Assembly (NCBI GenBank): GCA_937898415.1
Contig: CALDLA010000099.1
Location: 1 to 64,000 of the forward strand
From: an uncultured Prevotellaceae bacterium
GTDB lineage: Bacteria; Bacteroidota; Bacteroidia; Bacteroidales; Bacteroidaceae
Reading direction: 5' to 3'
Length of the DNA stretch: 64,000 nucleotides
This document shows, piece after piece, positions 1 through 12,800 of this stretch (position 1 is its first letter; the number at the start of each line of letters is the position of its first letter). The notes beneath the pieces were generated by a model that did no database searches, was not told the origin of the DNA, and saw only the letters and a list, made by a program, of their open reading frames with translations. Position numbers and translations under genes: made by a program.

Positions 1-1
1 T

Positions 2-799
2 GTGCAAGCCGGTTCCCCCGGCGCCCTCCCCCGCCCCAACAAGACCCCGTCGAACGGGAGCACCGGGCGCCAGCCCCTCTTCGCCTATGGCTACTGCGAC
101 GTCATGCCCGTTGACGCGGCCCAGCTGGCCACCCAGCGGCAATACATCAAAGACAACCCGCGCAGCCGACTGCTGCGCAGCCAAAACCGCGCCTGGCTGT
201 CACCACGCCACGGCACTATCACCACCGCCCTCACCGTTACGGCCCTACGCGGATACCTACGGCGGGAATGCCCGCCGTCACTGGCTACCGACGAGGCCCT
301 CTCGGCCATCGAGGGGCAGTTGCTCATTGCCGAGGGCGAGCCAACCGCCACGCACACCGCCGCAAAAACCGCGGCGCTCATCGCCTGCGACAGCTACGGC
401 AACCCGGGACTCCTGACGGAGCACCGCTGTCTGCCCGTCGTCTGTCACCGCAAGGACAAGGCGCTCTTTGCACAGCAAAAGGCGCGCTGCCTCGACGAGG
501 CGGCACGGGGTACCGTCCTCGTATCGCCCCGCATCGCCAAAGGCGAACAGGAGATCATCGACGACTGTGTGAATCACGGTTTCCCCGTGATTCTCATCGC
601 CGACAACGGCTTCCCCGACCGCTATCACCCCTCGATGGCCCGCACCGACCTCGTCAGCGCCGGCCGCTTGCTGCTCGTCACCCCCTGGCAGTACCAATAC
701 CGGGGTAAGAACGAGCAGGTGACCGTCCCATTCTGTAAGACGATGAACTGCGTGGCCCAGGCCCTCTGTCGTATGAAGGACAGCTGGTGGAAAGAATAG
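2..799 (+). CDS. REP-associated tyrosine transposase-like protein, 5' end outside window
   Basis: The reading frame is open at the left edge, so the N-terminus is missing and the apparent GTG at position 2 is probably internal. About 265 codons are visible. The segment with RQYIKDNPRSR (visible residues 46-56) resembles the catalytic-tyrosine helix of Y1/IS200-like, REP-associated transposases, with Tyr48 the candidate nucleophile. The rest resembles the C-terminal extension that I recall from Bacteroidetes members of this family: GTVLVSPRIAKGEQ, a Rossmann-like strand with VILIADNGF, LLLVTPWQYQY, and a terminal DSWWKE. The HUH metal-binding motif would lie upstream and cannot be checked. Such proteins may mobilise short palindromic repeats rather than themselves. 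The stop lies 26 bp before the ATG of the giant gene, in the same orientation. The family call is from memory of related sequences and is moderately secure. Confidence 0.6.
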   Translation: MQAGSPGALPRPNKTPSNGSTGRQPLFAYGYCDVMPVDAAQLATQRQYIKDNPRSRLLRSQNRAWLSPRHGTITTALTVTALRGYLRRECPPSLATDEALSAIEGQLLIAEGEPTATHTAAKTAALIACDSYGNPGLLTEHRCLPVVCHRKDKALFAQQKARCLDEAARGTVLVSPRIAKGEQEIIDDCVNHGFPVILIADNGFPDRYHPSMARTDLVSAGRLLLVTPWQYQYRGKNEQVTVPFCKTMNCVAQALCRMKDSWWKE

Positions 800-825
800 A
801 AACAACGATTAAAAACCCTATAAAA

Positions 826-3800
826 ATGAACCGATATATGTTTGACAAGACGATGACACGAAATAAAAGAATGACGATTTGGAAACACACCCTCCTGCTC
901 CTGATGATGGTCATGGGAGCCATTGAGGTATGGGGACAAGCAGAAACTGATTATTCGGGAATGTATTATATACGAAGTGAAAGTAACCAAAAAAATACTG
1001 ATGGTGATTATTATCTGTGTCCCACGAGGGGCTGGTATCTATATAAGGCTATAAATAATTACGAAAACGACACCGATGATAATGATGACAATGGTATGCC
1101 ATTCCTTACTACTTACCAGTGTAAAGATGGAACATACGAATTAAGCAAGGCGGTGTGGATTGTCAAAAAGCATACTACCGAGGATTGCTATTACATCATA
1201 CAAAAGAGAACTGGGAGATACATGGTTTCTAATGGTAAAATTAATGGTTCCTCGAGTGCCAGACGTATGCGTGTACACCTTGAAGAAGTAGCAGACGACA
1301 ATGCTCTTACCAACTTAGGAGATAAGGCATTGTTTCAAATAATTTTCCATAAAAAAGATGGCAGCACCACCAAAGACCATTTAGACATTATACCTTGTTC
1401 ATCTGATGGTTGGAATGGTGATAGCGAAAAAAGATTGGTGGTAAATTTTAAGAACTTTAACATTCTTGAAGCCAGTGAAGATAAGCCAGATGGTCCCAAT
1501 GGTACCCATGGCAAAGGTACAGGAGGTATTATTGGTGTGTACTCTACCGAAGCTAATGAACAGTGGGCTCTCGAAGACATCCCCGTCCCCACTCCTACCA
1601 TAACCAATGATATTACGAGCGATATAATAGAGATATCCTGTTCCGAGGAAGATACAAAGATATACTATACCTTAGACGGAACAAATCCTACGACATCAAG
1701 CACGCTATACACAAATGCAATTCCCTATGACAGTAATTTAGGAGTCGTGAAAGCTATTGCTGTGCGTTCTGTAGGTTCAAACACTAAGCTTTCCAGCGTC
1801 GCCGTCCTGCCCATCAACTACACCTACTACATCGTGAACATGCGGAACAAGGTGGCCATTACGAAGACCGTCAAGCAACTTGTAGGCACACCATTGAGCA
1901 ACGACTACAACTCCATCCCCGCCGACATCCGCAGTTCATATATCAGCGATGAGGACGTGACGTTCTATTCGTTCGACGGCACGTATAATGTAGGGGATAA
2001 CATCCCTGAGAGCGTATTCGAGGTTGCCGACCCAATCAACGCGACACCGGCGACGGGAACCAACATCTATGTGCGCTACACGTCGACAAACCTGGGGAAC
2101 AAGTACCTGCACCTACAGGGAGCACGACCGCTGAACCTGAAAGATGCAAACGGCCAATATTACAAAGAAAACAACGTCGGAACCGTCATTATAGGGGAAC
2201 TCGGCGAGGGCGAAAAAATAACCGACAATGCATTCCTGTGGTATATCAGCAGCAGCACCTCCGCTGGCGACCCCTACGATGTGCTCGTCAAGAACAGCGA
2301 TAAGACGAAATACCTGACACCGACACCGTCGCTGACCGCCACTGCATATACCTACTTCATCACAGCCAACAGCACCGGCCCCGACACCGACAGCAACGGC
2401 GAGGCTGACTATGAGGACATTACGCTGAAGAGCTACGCCGATGGCACAACGCTGACGGTCAGGGTGAACGAGGTGGAGATTCCCACCAGCTACCACCTGA
2501 TAGACAAGAACAAGACAGACTTTTCCGGGCCTATTGAAAGCAACTCCACGTCACTAGATTTGCCCGACAGTTGGAAGAGTCCGCTGGTGACGAAATACCA
2601 CTTCTGGAGAGAGAGTGCATTTAATATTACTACTACCGCTGGAATTACCAAATATGAACTCAAGAAGGAGAAAAAAAATGAAACTGGAGCTGTGATAGAA
2701 CCTGCCCCGACTGAAATACAGTCGCTCACAGAACTCGAGAACAATGAACAAATCTACGTCACCTACGATGTTGACCCGTCTTTCGTCTTCGACACTACCG
2801 ATAAAGATGATGTGGACGGTATGCAGGCCTACCGGCTTCAGTTCACCGGCGGTGAGTCCTTCAATCAGGAGAACGGAAAAGACGCGGTGATGACAAAGTC
2901 CCAGAAAGCCGTGTTCCCCTATGCCAACGGCGACGCCTGCCTCTACGTCTATGGCCAAGAGCAATGGGACGCCCAACTGTCGTCTGGAGCCAGCACCCGT
3001 ACCCGCTGGCTATGGTATGTGGTCAGCGAAAACAGCGACCCTTACCACGTCTACATTATGAGCTACCAAGGCCAGGCCTCCAGCCACAACTATTTCCGAA
3101 CGTACTCCGTGGAATATGGTGGCAACACGCATATCGTGACGGGCGTGACGACAAGAAATGCTGCAGTAGGTGCAGAAGGAGCCAATGAGCTCCCGACGGA
3201 ATACATGATACTGAAACAGCGCAGCAACTGTAAGCTGGTAACTGTTGAAGGACGTCACGTAGTGAACAGCTTCGAGCAGTACTGGAAGAACAACCCGACG
3301 GTGCTGAACCTGATAGACCCTAAGGTGACGGACACGGAGACATACGCGGATGACATCACACTATCTTCAGACCAGACCGCCGACCTGCCCAGCAACTGGC
3401 ACACCTACAAGGCTTTTGCCAATGCTGCACCGTGGGTAGGCTGGAAGACCGACAACACGGGTACCGGCAAACAGTACAAGCAAAAGAGCCACTGGTTCCA
3501 GACCATCGACATGGGCAGTACCGGCGAGTTCATATTCCAGCCCACGACCCTGCAGCCACAGGTCATCCTCCTCGACCAGCACGGATGGGAAATCATGCGC
3601 ACACCGCTGACGGACACCGAGACACTGAGCAAGTACAACAGCCCGATGGTGGAGAAATATCACTGGTACCCTACGGCATCCAAGGTGCCTGGCTACCACA
3701 AATATACCGTCAGCGACCCAAACATACCCATATATAAGGTTTCAAGCTACAAGGACAATAGCAAGCACGATCCAAACTGGACAATTGATAGCTATACCAC

Positions 3801-6800
3801 CTTCGACTCGGAGACATTGGCAGCTAATCCATACGACAAAGTAGACCCCCTCACGCCAGCACCTGCGGCAGGCTATCCCAAGCCTGAGTATAATGTACAG
3901 CCTGCCAGTGTAAAGACCGACTTCTACGTCACCTACACCGTGAAGCCAGAGTATGCCGGTGCCTATGCTGGTGCCGCCACCGTTGGAGAAACATTCCCAT
4001 CGAAATACGTGGTGAAACAGGGCGACGGATACGCCAAAAACGACAACAACACCTTGGCTTCCGTGGAAACAGTGGACATAGAGAACGTACAGGAGAACAT
4101 GCAGTGGTATCTGAGGCCCAACTTCGACATCGACAAGGAAATGGGTTACAATTACGACGTTCAGAAGGTTGACACAAGGGACGAGGAAGGGAACGCCCTC
4201 ACATCACACATCGCAAATGAAGCAGAGACCAACGCAGACTACGTCGCCGATGGCAAAGCAGGCTTCGACCCCTATAACCTGCAGATACAAAGTGCATCCA
4301 ACACCGGCCGCTATTTCAAGACCAACAGTACTGGCATGAAACTCACCAACGGTGACTGGGAAGGCACGACGACAGCCTTGACCCTAAATGCTCCTGACTA
4401 TCAAAAGAAGACCGCTGAGGGTTACGACCAGACAACGCTGAGCATCACCAACACCACGTTCATGGTGGTGGGCATCGACGCCTATCACATGAGCCTCATG
4501 CCGCGCTACGACCATACGAAGGTGGTGAACGCGCTCACCGGCACACAGTTCACGACACCTGCCAGTGCCACAGGTTACTTCTCCTTCGAGATGTTGCCCA
4601 CCGTGGTCAGCAGCTCCAACCAAATCAAGGGTATGTATGGTTACTATGAGCTGGCAGAGGACTTCACCATCGACACCTCCGTAGGTACCTCTACAGCCCC
4701 CTTCAAGGGCATCATCGACGGACAGCTTCACACCAGCAGCGGCACCGTAACCAATGCGCTGGTGGCCTATGCCGAGGATGCCGTCATCAAGAACGTCATC
4801 ATAGGGACGGCTAACATCACCAGCGGCACCAATGTTGGAGCCATCTGTAACGAGGCCAAAGGACAGACCCGCATCTACAACTGTGGCGTGAATGGCGGCA
4901 GTGTGGGCGGCACGAACTATGTAGGTGGCATTGTCGGACTGCTTGATCCTGTGCCAGACGAACAAGGTGTCCAGAACAAGGACAAAGGCTCGCGCGTCAT
5001 CAACTGCTACAGCTATGCAACCATTACAGGTGGAACCACTGTCGGTGGCGTTGTTGGCTATAACAACTACGCATCCACGGCTGCCGACATCCGTACCATG
5101 GTGATGAACTGTATGTTCTATGGCGACATTACCATTACTGGTGCCACAACTGTTTCACCCGTATATGGCGGACAAAACATCGGCAACTTGCAAGGCGGCT
5201 TGAATACGTTCAACTACTATGCATACGACGAGTTGAAGACCAAGGCTGTCAGCAAAGACAAGTATAATAGTGCATTAGCTGTGGAGAAGAAATTCTTAAA
5301 CCGCTTTGAGTTCTATCGTCTGCTGCTGAACAGCAACAAGAAACTTGCAGCCTTCTATGCATCAACATCCTCTTCGACAGTAAGCCCTGAGGAAATGGCC
5401 AAATGGGTGTTAGAGACTGCAGACAAGAGTAACAGCAGCCCTTTGCCCTATCCTGTGTTGAAGCCGCAGGGACGCTATCCGTCGATTATCAACTATGATG
5501 TGGATAACGCGACGGACTTGACCGAGTCTCTGGTTAATGGAAAACCCTCGGAAGAAGACCGTAACAAGGGAGGAAAGTTAGGCACATTGTCGGTAACTAT
5601 TAGCGAATCGAACACCACAACTGGAGGACAAACCAAGCCTACAGGAGCCACAGTCGAAACGACAAGTCTCACCCTTACCCGTACTGACAAGGACTTCGAC
5701 CGTTTCAACTACAACTATGACAAAGTACAGCTGCCCTATTACAACGATGTAGGCACTAAAAACTACACTGGAAACAAAGTGGTGACAGGCTGGAAGATAA
5801 CGGCCATCACTGCCGTATCTGATGACCCCTACACCTCAGACAATTATCCAACCTCGGGTATTACTGATTATCCTAATCACAACTATGCCGACCGAAAGAG
5901 TTCTAATAAAGACCTCTATACTGTCAGTGGTCGTGTATTCTCGCAAGGAGCCTATTTCGACGTGCCCTACGGTGTGACCAGCATCACCATCGAACCCTAC
6001 TGGGGAAATGCGATTTATGTCGCCGACCAGTATTATGACGTAGTGTATAAAAACGATTATACTGGAAAACAAGGTGTAAGCGAGACAGGCACGCAGGTTG
6101 GTAATAATGCCAAATTCAATGACCAAAGCATAAAAACAAGCATTAGTGGCCTTGGCTCAGGAACAACAGTCTACGATAACGCCGTCGTGTTGGTGGGCAA
6201 CTTCCATTTGGACGGTGTACCGTCGAATGGCACCACCCCCTTCACCATGATGTCAGTGGATGAGGACAACGACCACGAACCCGACTACAGCCTCATCTAC
6301 CACCACAAAAAGCGTTTGAATATTTGTCCAATTCGTTTTGATTTCTTGGACGTTATTGGTACGGCGCAGGCTCAAAAACCTAATGGTGCGAGCCTCATCT
6401 GCAATTTCACCATCTGCAAGACCAGAGGATGGTTTGAGGTTACCAACACCGCATTAATTTACTCTTCTCAGTTTGAATACGAAAATTTGGGCAATGGCGA
6501 CAACAATAATAATTCAGGTAAATTAGATGGTCCGCTCATTCTGCTCGGCGGCGTTTTCGACCAGTTTGTATCAACGCAAAGTAGTAAGGTTAATGGAAAG
6601 GTTTACTATATCCATGTAGGTGGCAATGTGTGGATATACGAGTTCGGCATGGGTACCCATAGTGACGGCAGCCAGTCCACACCCCACGTGCCTGTGTCGG
6701 TGACGGGCGGCGAATTTCCGGGCTTTTACCTAACGGGTACCTACAACGCCAATGCTGCTATAAGGGAAGATAATGCCGAATGCTATATCAGTGGCGGCTA

Positions 6801-9800
6801 TTTCCACGAGGCGGCGGGAGCATCGCAGGAAGGTATAAAAGGTAATGTGCAGTGGCAGATATACAATGCCGATATTGACAACTTCTTCGGCGGTGGCACC
6901 AACGACGCCAAACCTGTCCAAGGCAACGTTACGGTCGACATCTATAACAGCCACGTGGGCACTTACTGCGGTGGTCCTAAGTTTGGAAATATGCAAACGG
7001 ATAAGAAAGTCACCACCAATGCTGACGGTTGCACCTTCGGTAAATTCTTCGGTGCAGGATATGGTGGACTTTCCTATACAAGAAAGAAATATTATGATGA
7101 AACTTCTTACAATTGGAAAACGCTTCAAGGCTACTATACCGGCGACCGAGGAAAGTATTATAACGGAACTACCACAGGATCCTCCCAAACATCAGGCAAA
7201 GATTACGGTAAGAAAGGACCAGGCGTAGCCACCGACTTCGACTATGAGTTCTTCGTTTGGAGTTCAGGTTCGACTGGAGCACGTTTCTTCGTTAAGTTTG
7301 CCTCATTCTCATTGGCAACGTGCAACGATGTGGAGTCGAAACTGAAGAACTGTACCGTCGAGACCGACTACTATGGTGGCGGCAGCTTTGGCGAGGTAAA
7401 GGGAAAGGCAACCTCTGAGCTCGATGGGTGTACAGTTCATGGTAATGTGTTTGGTGGCGGTTATTCTGCCCAATTGCCAACCATCCAAGTGCGAGATGCA
7501 GGCTTTACCAAAAACCCGAATTTCAACTCATCGTCTGGTATGTTCGAGCCCGGCGTATTCTCTGGTACTACGGAGTACAAATGGAAGCATGTTAACACAC
7601 TACCGTCAGAAGGTGGTGCCGGCTTTGTTACGGAAAATAGTGAGAATTACGTCATAACCGACGTTGACCTGACTGCCCTTGGCAAGGTGGGTGAAACAGA
7701 CATGACTGTCAAAGGAAATACCGTTGTAGAAGGTAAAATCTTTGATACAGATGGCAATGGTAATATCAAGAAGGATGAATTAGGAAACTATATTGTCAAG
7801 GAGACAAGTGGTGGCGTGTTTGGTGGCGGTGACGAATCGGCCATCAGCTACAATGCCACAACAGGTGCAACTGGCAACACCAAGGTAACGATTGAAAAGA
7901 ACGACAAGAATGAGACCCCAACCATCAATAATGTCTATGGCGGTGGCAATACAGCCGACGTAGATGGCGATACGCAGGTGGACATGACTGGCGGCACCGT
8001 CAGCCACGATGTCTTTGGCGGCGGCAAGGGTGAATCAACCGTCGTCAGTGGCGATGTGAAAGTGAACATCGGTGCCAAGACCGGTGAGGCTCCAAACTTT
8101 ACCTACACAGGCACCGGCACCGTGAGTGGCAACGTCTATGGCGGTAGTGCTTTCGGTGCTGTCAATGCCAAGAAAGAAGAAGGCAACACTGTCTATTCAG
8201 GAACGGATGAAGCACCTAAGGTTACAACTGTCAACATCTTGAAAGGCACCGTCAGCGGCAGCGTCTATGGCGGCGGTCTGGGTGACAGCGACAATCAGGC
8301 CAAGGTGTTTGGCGACGCCACGGTGAACATTGGTGCATCGGCAGATGCAGCAAGTCCTACGGTTGTCGGCAGCGTCTATGGTGGCAGTAACGTCAATGGT
8401 GTGTCTTTAAGCGATGTCTATGTCAACATTATCAGGGGAAACATTACCGGTACCGTGACAGAAGGGGTACTTACGAACGGCAACGTACACGGTGGCGGTG
8501 AAGGTAAGCTTACCTTGGTGAAAGGCAACGTGACGGTGAACATGGGTTCGAAGTCTGCCGGTGAGAATCCTGTGTTCACGGGTGCCGCCACGGTCAATGG
8601 CGACATCTACGGCGGTTCGGCATTAGGAAACACCAATGCCTACAGGAACGCAGAAAACACGCTGACATTCAGTACGGACAAGACAACAACGGTTAACCTA
8701 TACAAGGGAACCGTCAAGCGCAATGTCTATGGCGGCGGTCTTGGACAGAAAGGCGAAGGGGCGGCAAACATTCCCGCCTACGTGGGCGGCAACGTGACGG
8801 TGGAACTGAACAACGGCGTGCCCAGCACAGAAAAAGGCTGCGTGGTTGAGGGCAACATCTTCGGCTGCAACAATGAAAACGGTTCGCCGAAGGGAACCGT
8901 CAACGTGCATGTGTACAAGACGCAGAATGTCGATGCCTCGAAGATTGCCGGGACCGACGAGGATGCCGACGAGGACCATCAGCCGAAAAAGCTGAACCGT
9001 TACGATGTGGCTGCTGTCTATGGCGGCGGCAATGAGGCTGCCTACGATCCCACCGATGCCGACAATGGTAAGACGGTGGTGGTGATTGATGGTTGCGACG
9101 ATACGAGCATTCAGTATGTCTATGGCGGCGGTAATGCCGCCCCAGTGCCAGCCACCGAGGTCACCATCAACAGCGCCTACGAAATATACTCGCTGTTCGG
9201 CGGCGGTAACGGTTCCGACTCAAATAAGCCTGGTGCCGATGTAGGTATTATCAACCAGGCGGCATACGAAGCCGACACGAACGATCCTAAGACAGCAGGC
9301 ATATACGGCACAGGTTTAGCCAAGATCAAGCTCATTGGTGGTACCATCCACTATGTCTATGGCGGCAGTAACACCAGGGGTAACGTGCGTGGAGGTACTA
9401 CGTTGGAAAGAAAAGACACCAACGAGGACTGTGAACTGAAAGTGGACGAAATCTACGGTGCTGGACAGGTGGCTCCCATGGACGGTAACGTGAACATTGT
9501 TCTGGAGTGTATGCCTGAAGAATTTGTAGATGCAGTGTTTGGCGGAGCCAAGAATGCTACCATCAATGGCAATGTCAGCCTGACGGTGACGAGCGGCAAG
9601 TTCGGTCGCGTGTTCGGTGGCAACAATCTGGGCGGCAGCATCAACGGCTCCATCACCGTGAATATAAGAGAGGAAGGATGTCAGAATCTTGAGATTGGCG
9701 AACTCTTCGGCGGCGGCAATCAGGCACCTTATTCAAAATACGGATGTCACGAAGTAAACGGCCAATGGGTATCATATAGTCAAAATGAAGAAGGTAGCCA

Positions 9801-12800
9801 CAATATCATATTCGACGAGGACGAACAGTATCCTTATCACGTGAAGGTGTTCGTAGAGTCGTGTACATCTATCGGCAGCATCTATGGCGGTGGACTGGGT
9901 GGGCCTGCCACGGTGACCGGCGACACCTACGTCAATATCAACATGATGCGTGGTCATGTCAACGAAGAAATACAGCCTCTCGGACACATAGGCCAGGTGT
10001 TCGGCGGCGGCAAAGAAGCCAAGGTGAAGGGAAGCACCAAGATAGACATTGGCACAGAAATAGCAAATGAAGAGTATGGTGCCATCATCACCCCGACAAT
10101 CGGTGGGGTTGAGAGCGAGGACTATGAAAAGACGAAATATCTGCATTGGGAGGAAGACAGATACATCGCCATATCCAGTTCCGAGGCCGGCGTCTACGGC
10201 GGCGGCAAGAATGCCAACGTAGAAGGCGACGCTACGCTGAGCATCGGTACAAAAGAGCAGACAGACCTCTCGAAAGGAACTCAAATCACGGGCAACATCT
10301 TCGGTGGCGGCTATGGTCATACCACCCATGTGACGGGCAGCGTCTCGGTGAAGATTGGCGAACGTACTGTGAGTGGCTCTACTGTCAGCTATTCTGGAAA
10401 TGCCATCATCACGGGCAACGTCTATGGTGGCAGTGCCATGGGAACAGTAAACAGCAGCGACAACACAAACTGTACCGAAAATGCCACCACTGTTGTGACC
10501 ATGAACTATGGTGACATTACCGGTTCCATCTATGGCGGCGGTGAGGGTAATTCAGAGCATGCCGCCGATGTCTACGGTCCGGTAACCGTTACCATCTGGA
10601 ACGGTAAAGTGTCAGGGGCCGTCTATGGCTGTAACTACACCAACGGCTCGCCAAAAAGTACAGTGACAGTTAACATCAACGGCACAGCGACGCCAGTCGA
10701 GTCGGCCACATACGCCATACCGGCAGTGTATGGCGGCGGTAACTTGGCAGAATATAACGGAGGACAGACTCTGACGGTGAACATGTCGGGCGGCTATGTC
10801 AACAATGTATTCGGCGGCGGTCTGGGTACTACGGCTACTGTCAAAGGCGCAACAGACGTAGAAGTTTCCGGCGGTACAGTCGCCAACGACGTATATGGCG
10901 GTGGCAGTCAGGCCAACGTGACAGGTGCTGTCACCGTGAGCCTTAACGGCGGAACCGTGACGAGAGACGTCTATGGCGGCGGTGCATTGGCACAGACGAA
11001 CACCGGCTATGACGCTTCTGAACACCCCACTTACACAACATCCGTCACCCTGGTAGGTTCCACCGTCACGGGTAACCTCTATGGCGGCGGCTTAGGCAGA
11101 CTGGCGGCAGCAGGAGTTGCAGCCACACCTGCTGTTTATACTGCTGTTGAAACTGGCACAACATTAACATCTGGTGAAACGTATTATACTTCAAATGCCG
11201 GCGAAGGCGAATTCATATCAAACGGTACTGAAGTTGCTAACGGGACCAATTACTTCACATTAACTCCTGCTGTAGAGGGAGTTGACGCTGTCTCGGCTGT
11301 CGAAGCCGACGTCAAGGGTCCCGTCACGGTCAGCATCACTGGTGGTGAGGTAGCCAACGTCTTCGGCTGCAACAACATCAACGGAGCACCGAAGAGCAAG
11401 GTTGAAGTAAATATCGGTGGCGGCACCGTCACCAACAACGTCTATGGTGGCGGCAACCAGGCTGCATACATGTACACAGGCGCCCCCCTGAAAGTCAAGG
11501 TCACTGGCGGTACGGTGAACAATGATGTCTTTGGTGGCGGACTCAGTGCCGAAGTGGCAGGAAGTATCGAAGTCACCGTCAGCGGCGGAAAGATTATCTA
11601 TGATGTCTATGGCGGCGGCGCACTGGCAGAGACCAATACTGCAAACTGGGTGAAGGGTGATAGAACCGTTTATCTTCAGATGACGAATACCGATATCTCG
11701 TATCCAACATACGTAGAAAGAGAGATTGCTGATGGGGCAACCATTCCCGCAAACTATTATACAAAAAATAATGATAATAGTTACTCACCAGCATCAGGCA
11801 CTGCCGCTTCAGGAACCAAATATTATGAGTTAGTTGAAGGTGCCTCTGTTGTCGGATTATATACCAAAAACAGTAGTAATGAATACGTGGCAGCATCAGG
11901 TACTGCCCAAACAGGTACCATCTATTACGAGAGGAGAGATTTGTCAGGTGATTGGAATTCAGCAGGCCATACACAGTACACCAAGGTCACACTGACCGGT
12001 GGTGTCATCGGTAATGTCTTTGGCGGCGGTTTAGGCCAGCAGGCAGTAGGCACAATAGGCAACCCCGGATATGTGCCGGCCGTTGCAGCCAACGTCTATG
12101 GTGACATCACGGTTACTGTCAACAAGCCTGAACACATTTCCGCTATCGGTGGTAGTGGTGCAGCATTTACGTTCAAGCATGAGGATGTGACCGTTGGTGG
12201 CAAGACTTACTATTCAGTGCCACTCACTGGTCGTGTCTTTGGCTGTAACAACCTCAATGGCTCACCACTGGGTAATGTCACGGTGGACATCTATTCCACC
12301 CGACAGATAGATGCCGAAGGTAACATCATCTCCGGCCATGGTCCCAATAACGTTAGTGGCTATGATATGCAGGCGGTCTATGGCGGTGGCCGACAGGCCA
12401 ACTACGTGCCTGCTGAGAACATGAAGTCAGCCGTAAACATCTACGGTTGCGATGAGACCAGTATATCAAGGGTCTATGGCGGTGGCTATTCCGCCTCGGT
12501 ACCTTCCACCAATGTCACCATCTGGGGTTCCTACGATATTCAGTATGCTTTCGGCGGTGGTAATGGTGGTCTGCCTATCATCAAGGATGGCACTTGGATA
12601 GTCAATAACGGTGCCGATGTCAACGGTGCAGCAAAGATCACCTGCCACGGTGGTAAGATTGGCCAGGTGTTTGGCGGCAGCGACTTCAAGGGCGATTGCC
12701 GTAGTTCCAATCCTACGCTCGCCCAGCAAGGCAGTTGTCCGCTGAAGATTACCAAGTTCTATGGTGCTGGCAGTGAGGCCACAGTGAATGGTAATGTGAA

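Noticed and set aside
2..799. DprA/Smf-like or restriction protein
   Set aside because: The Rossmann-like C-terminal part is suggestive, but the tyrosine helix before it and the family's C-terminal pattern fit a REP-associated transposase better.
787..825. GTG start for the giant gene at 787
   Set aside because: It would overlap the upstream stop and add 13 residues before the signal peptide; ATG 826 or a later ATG is more plausible.
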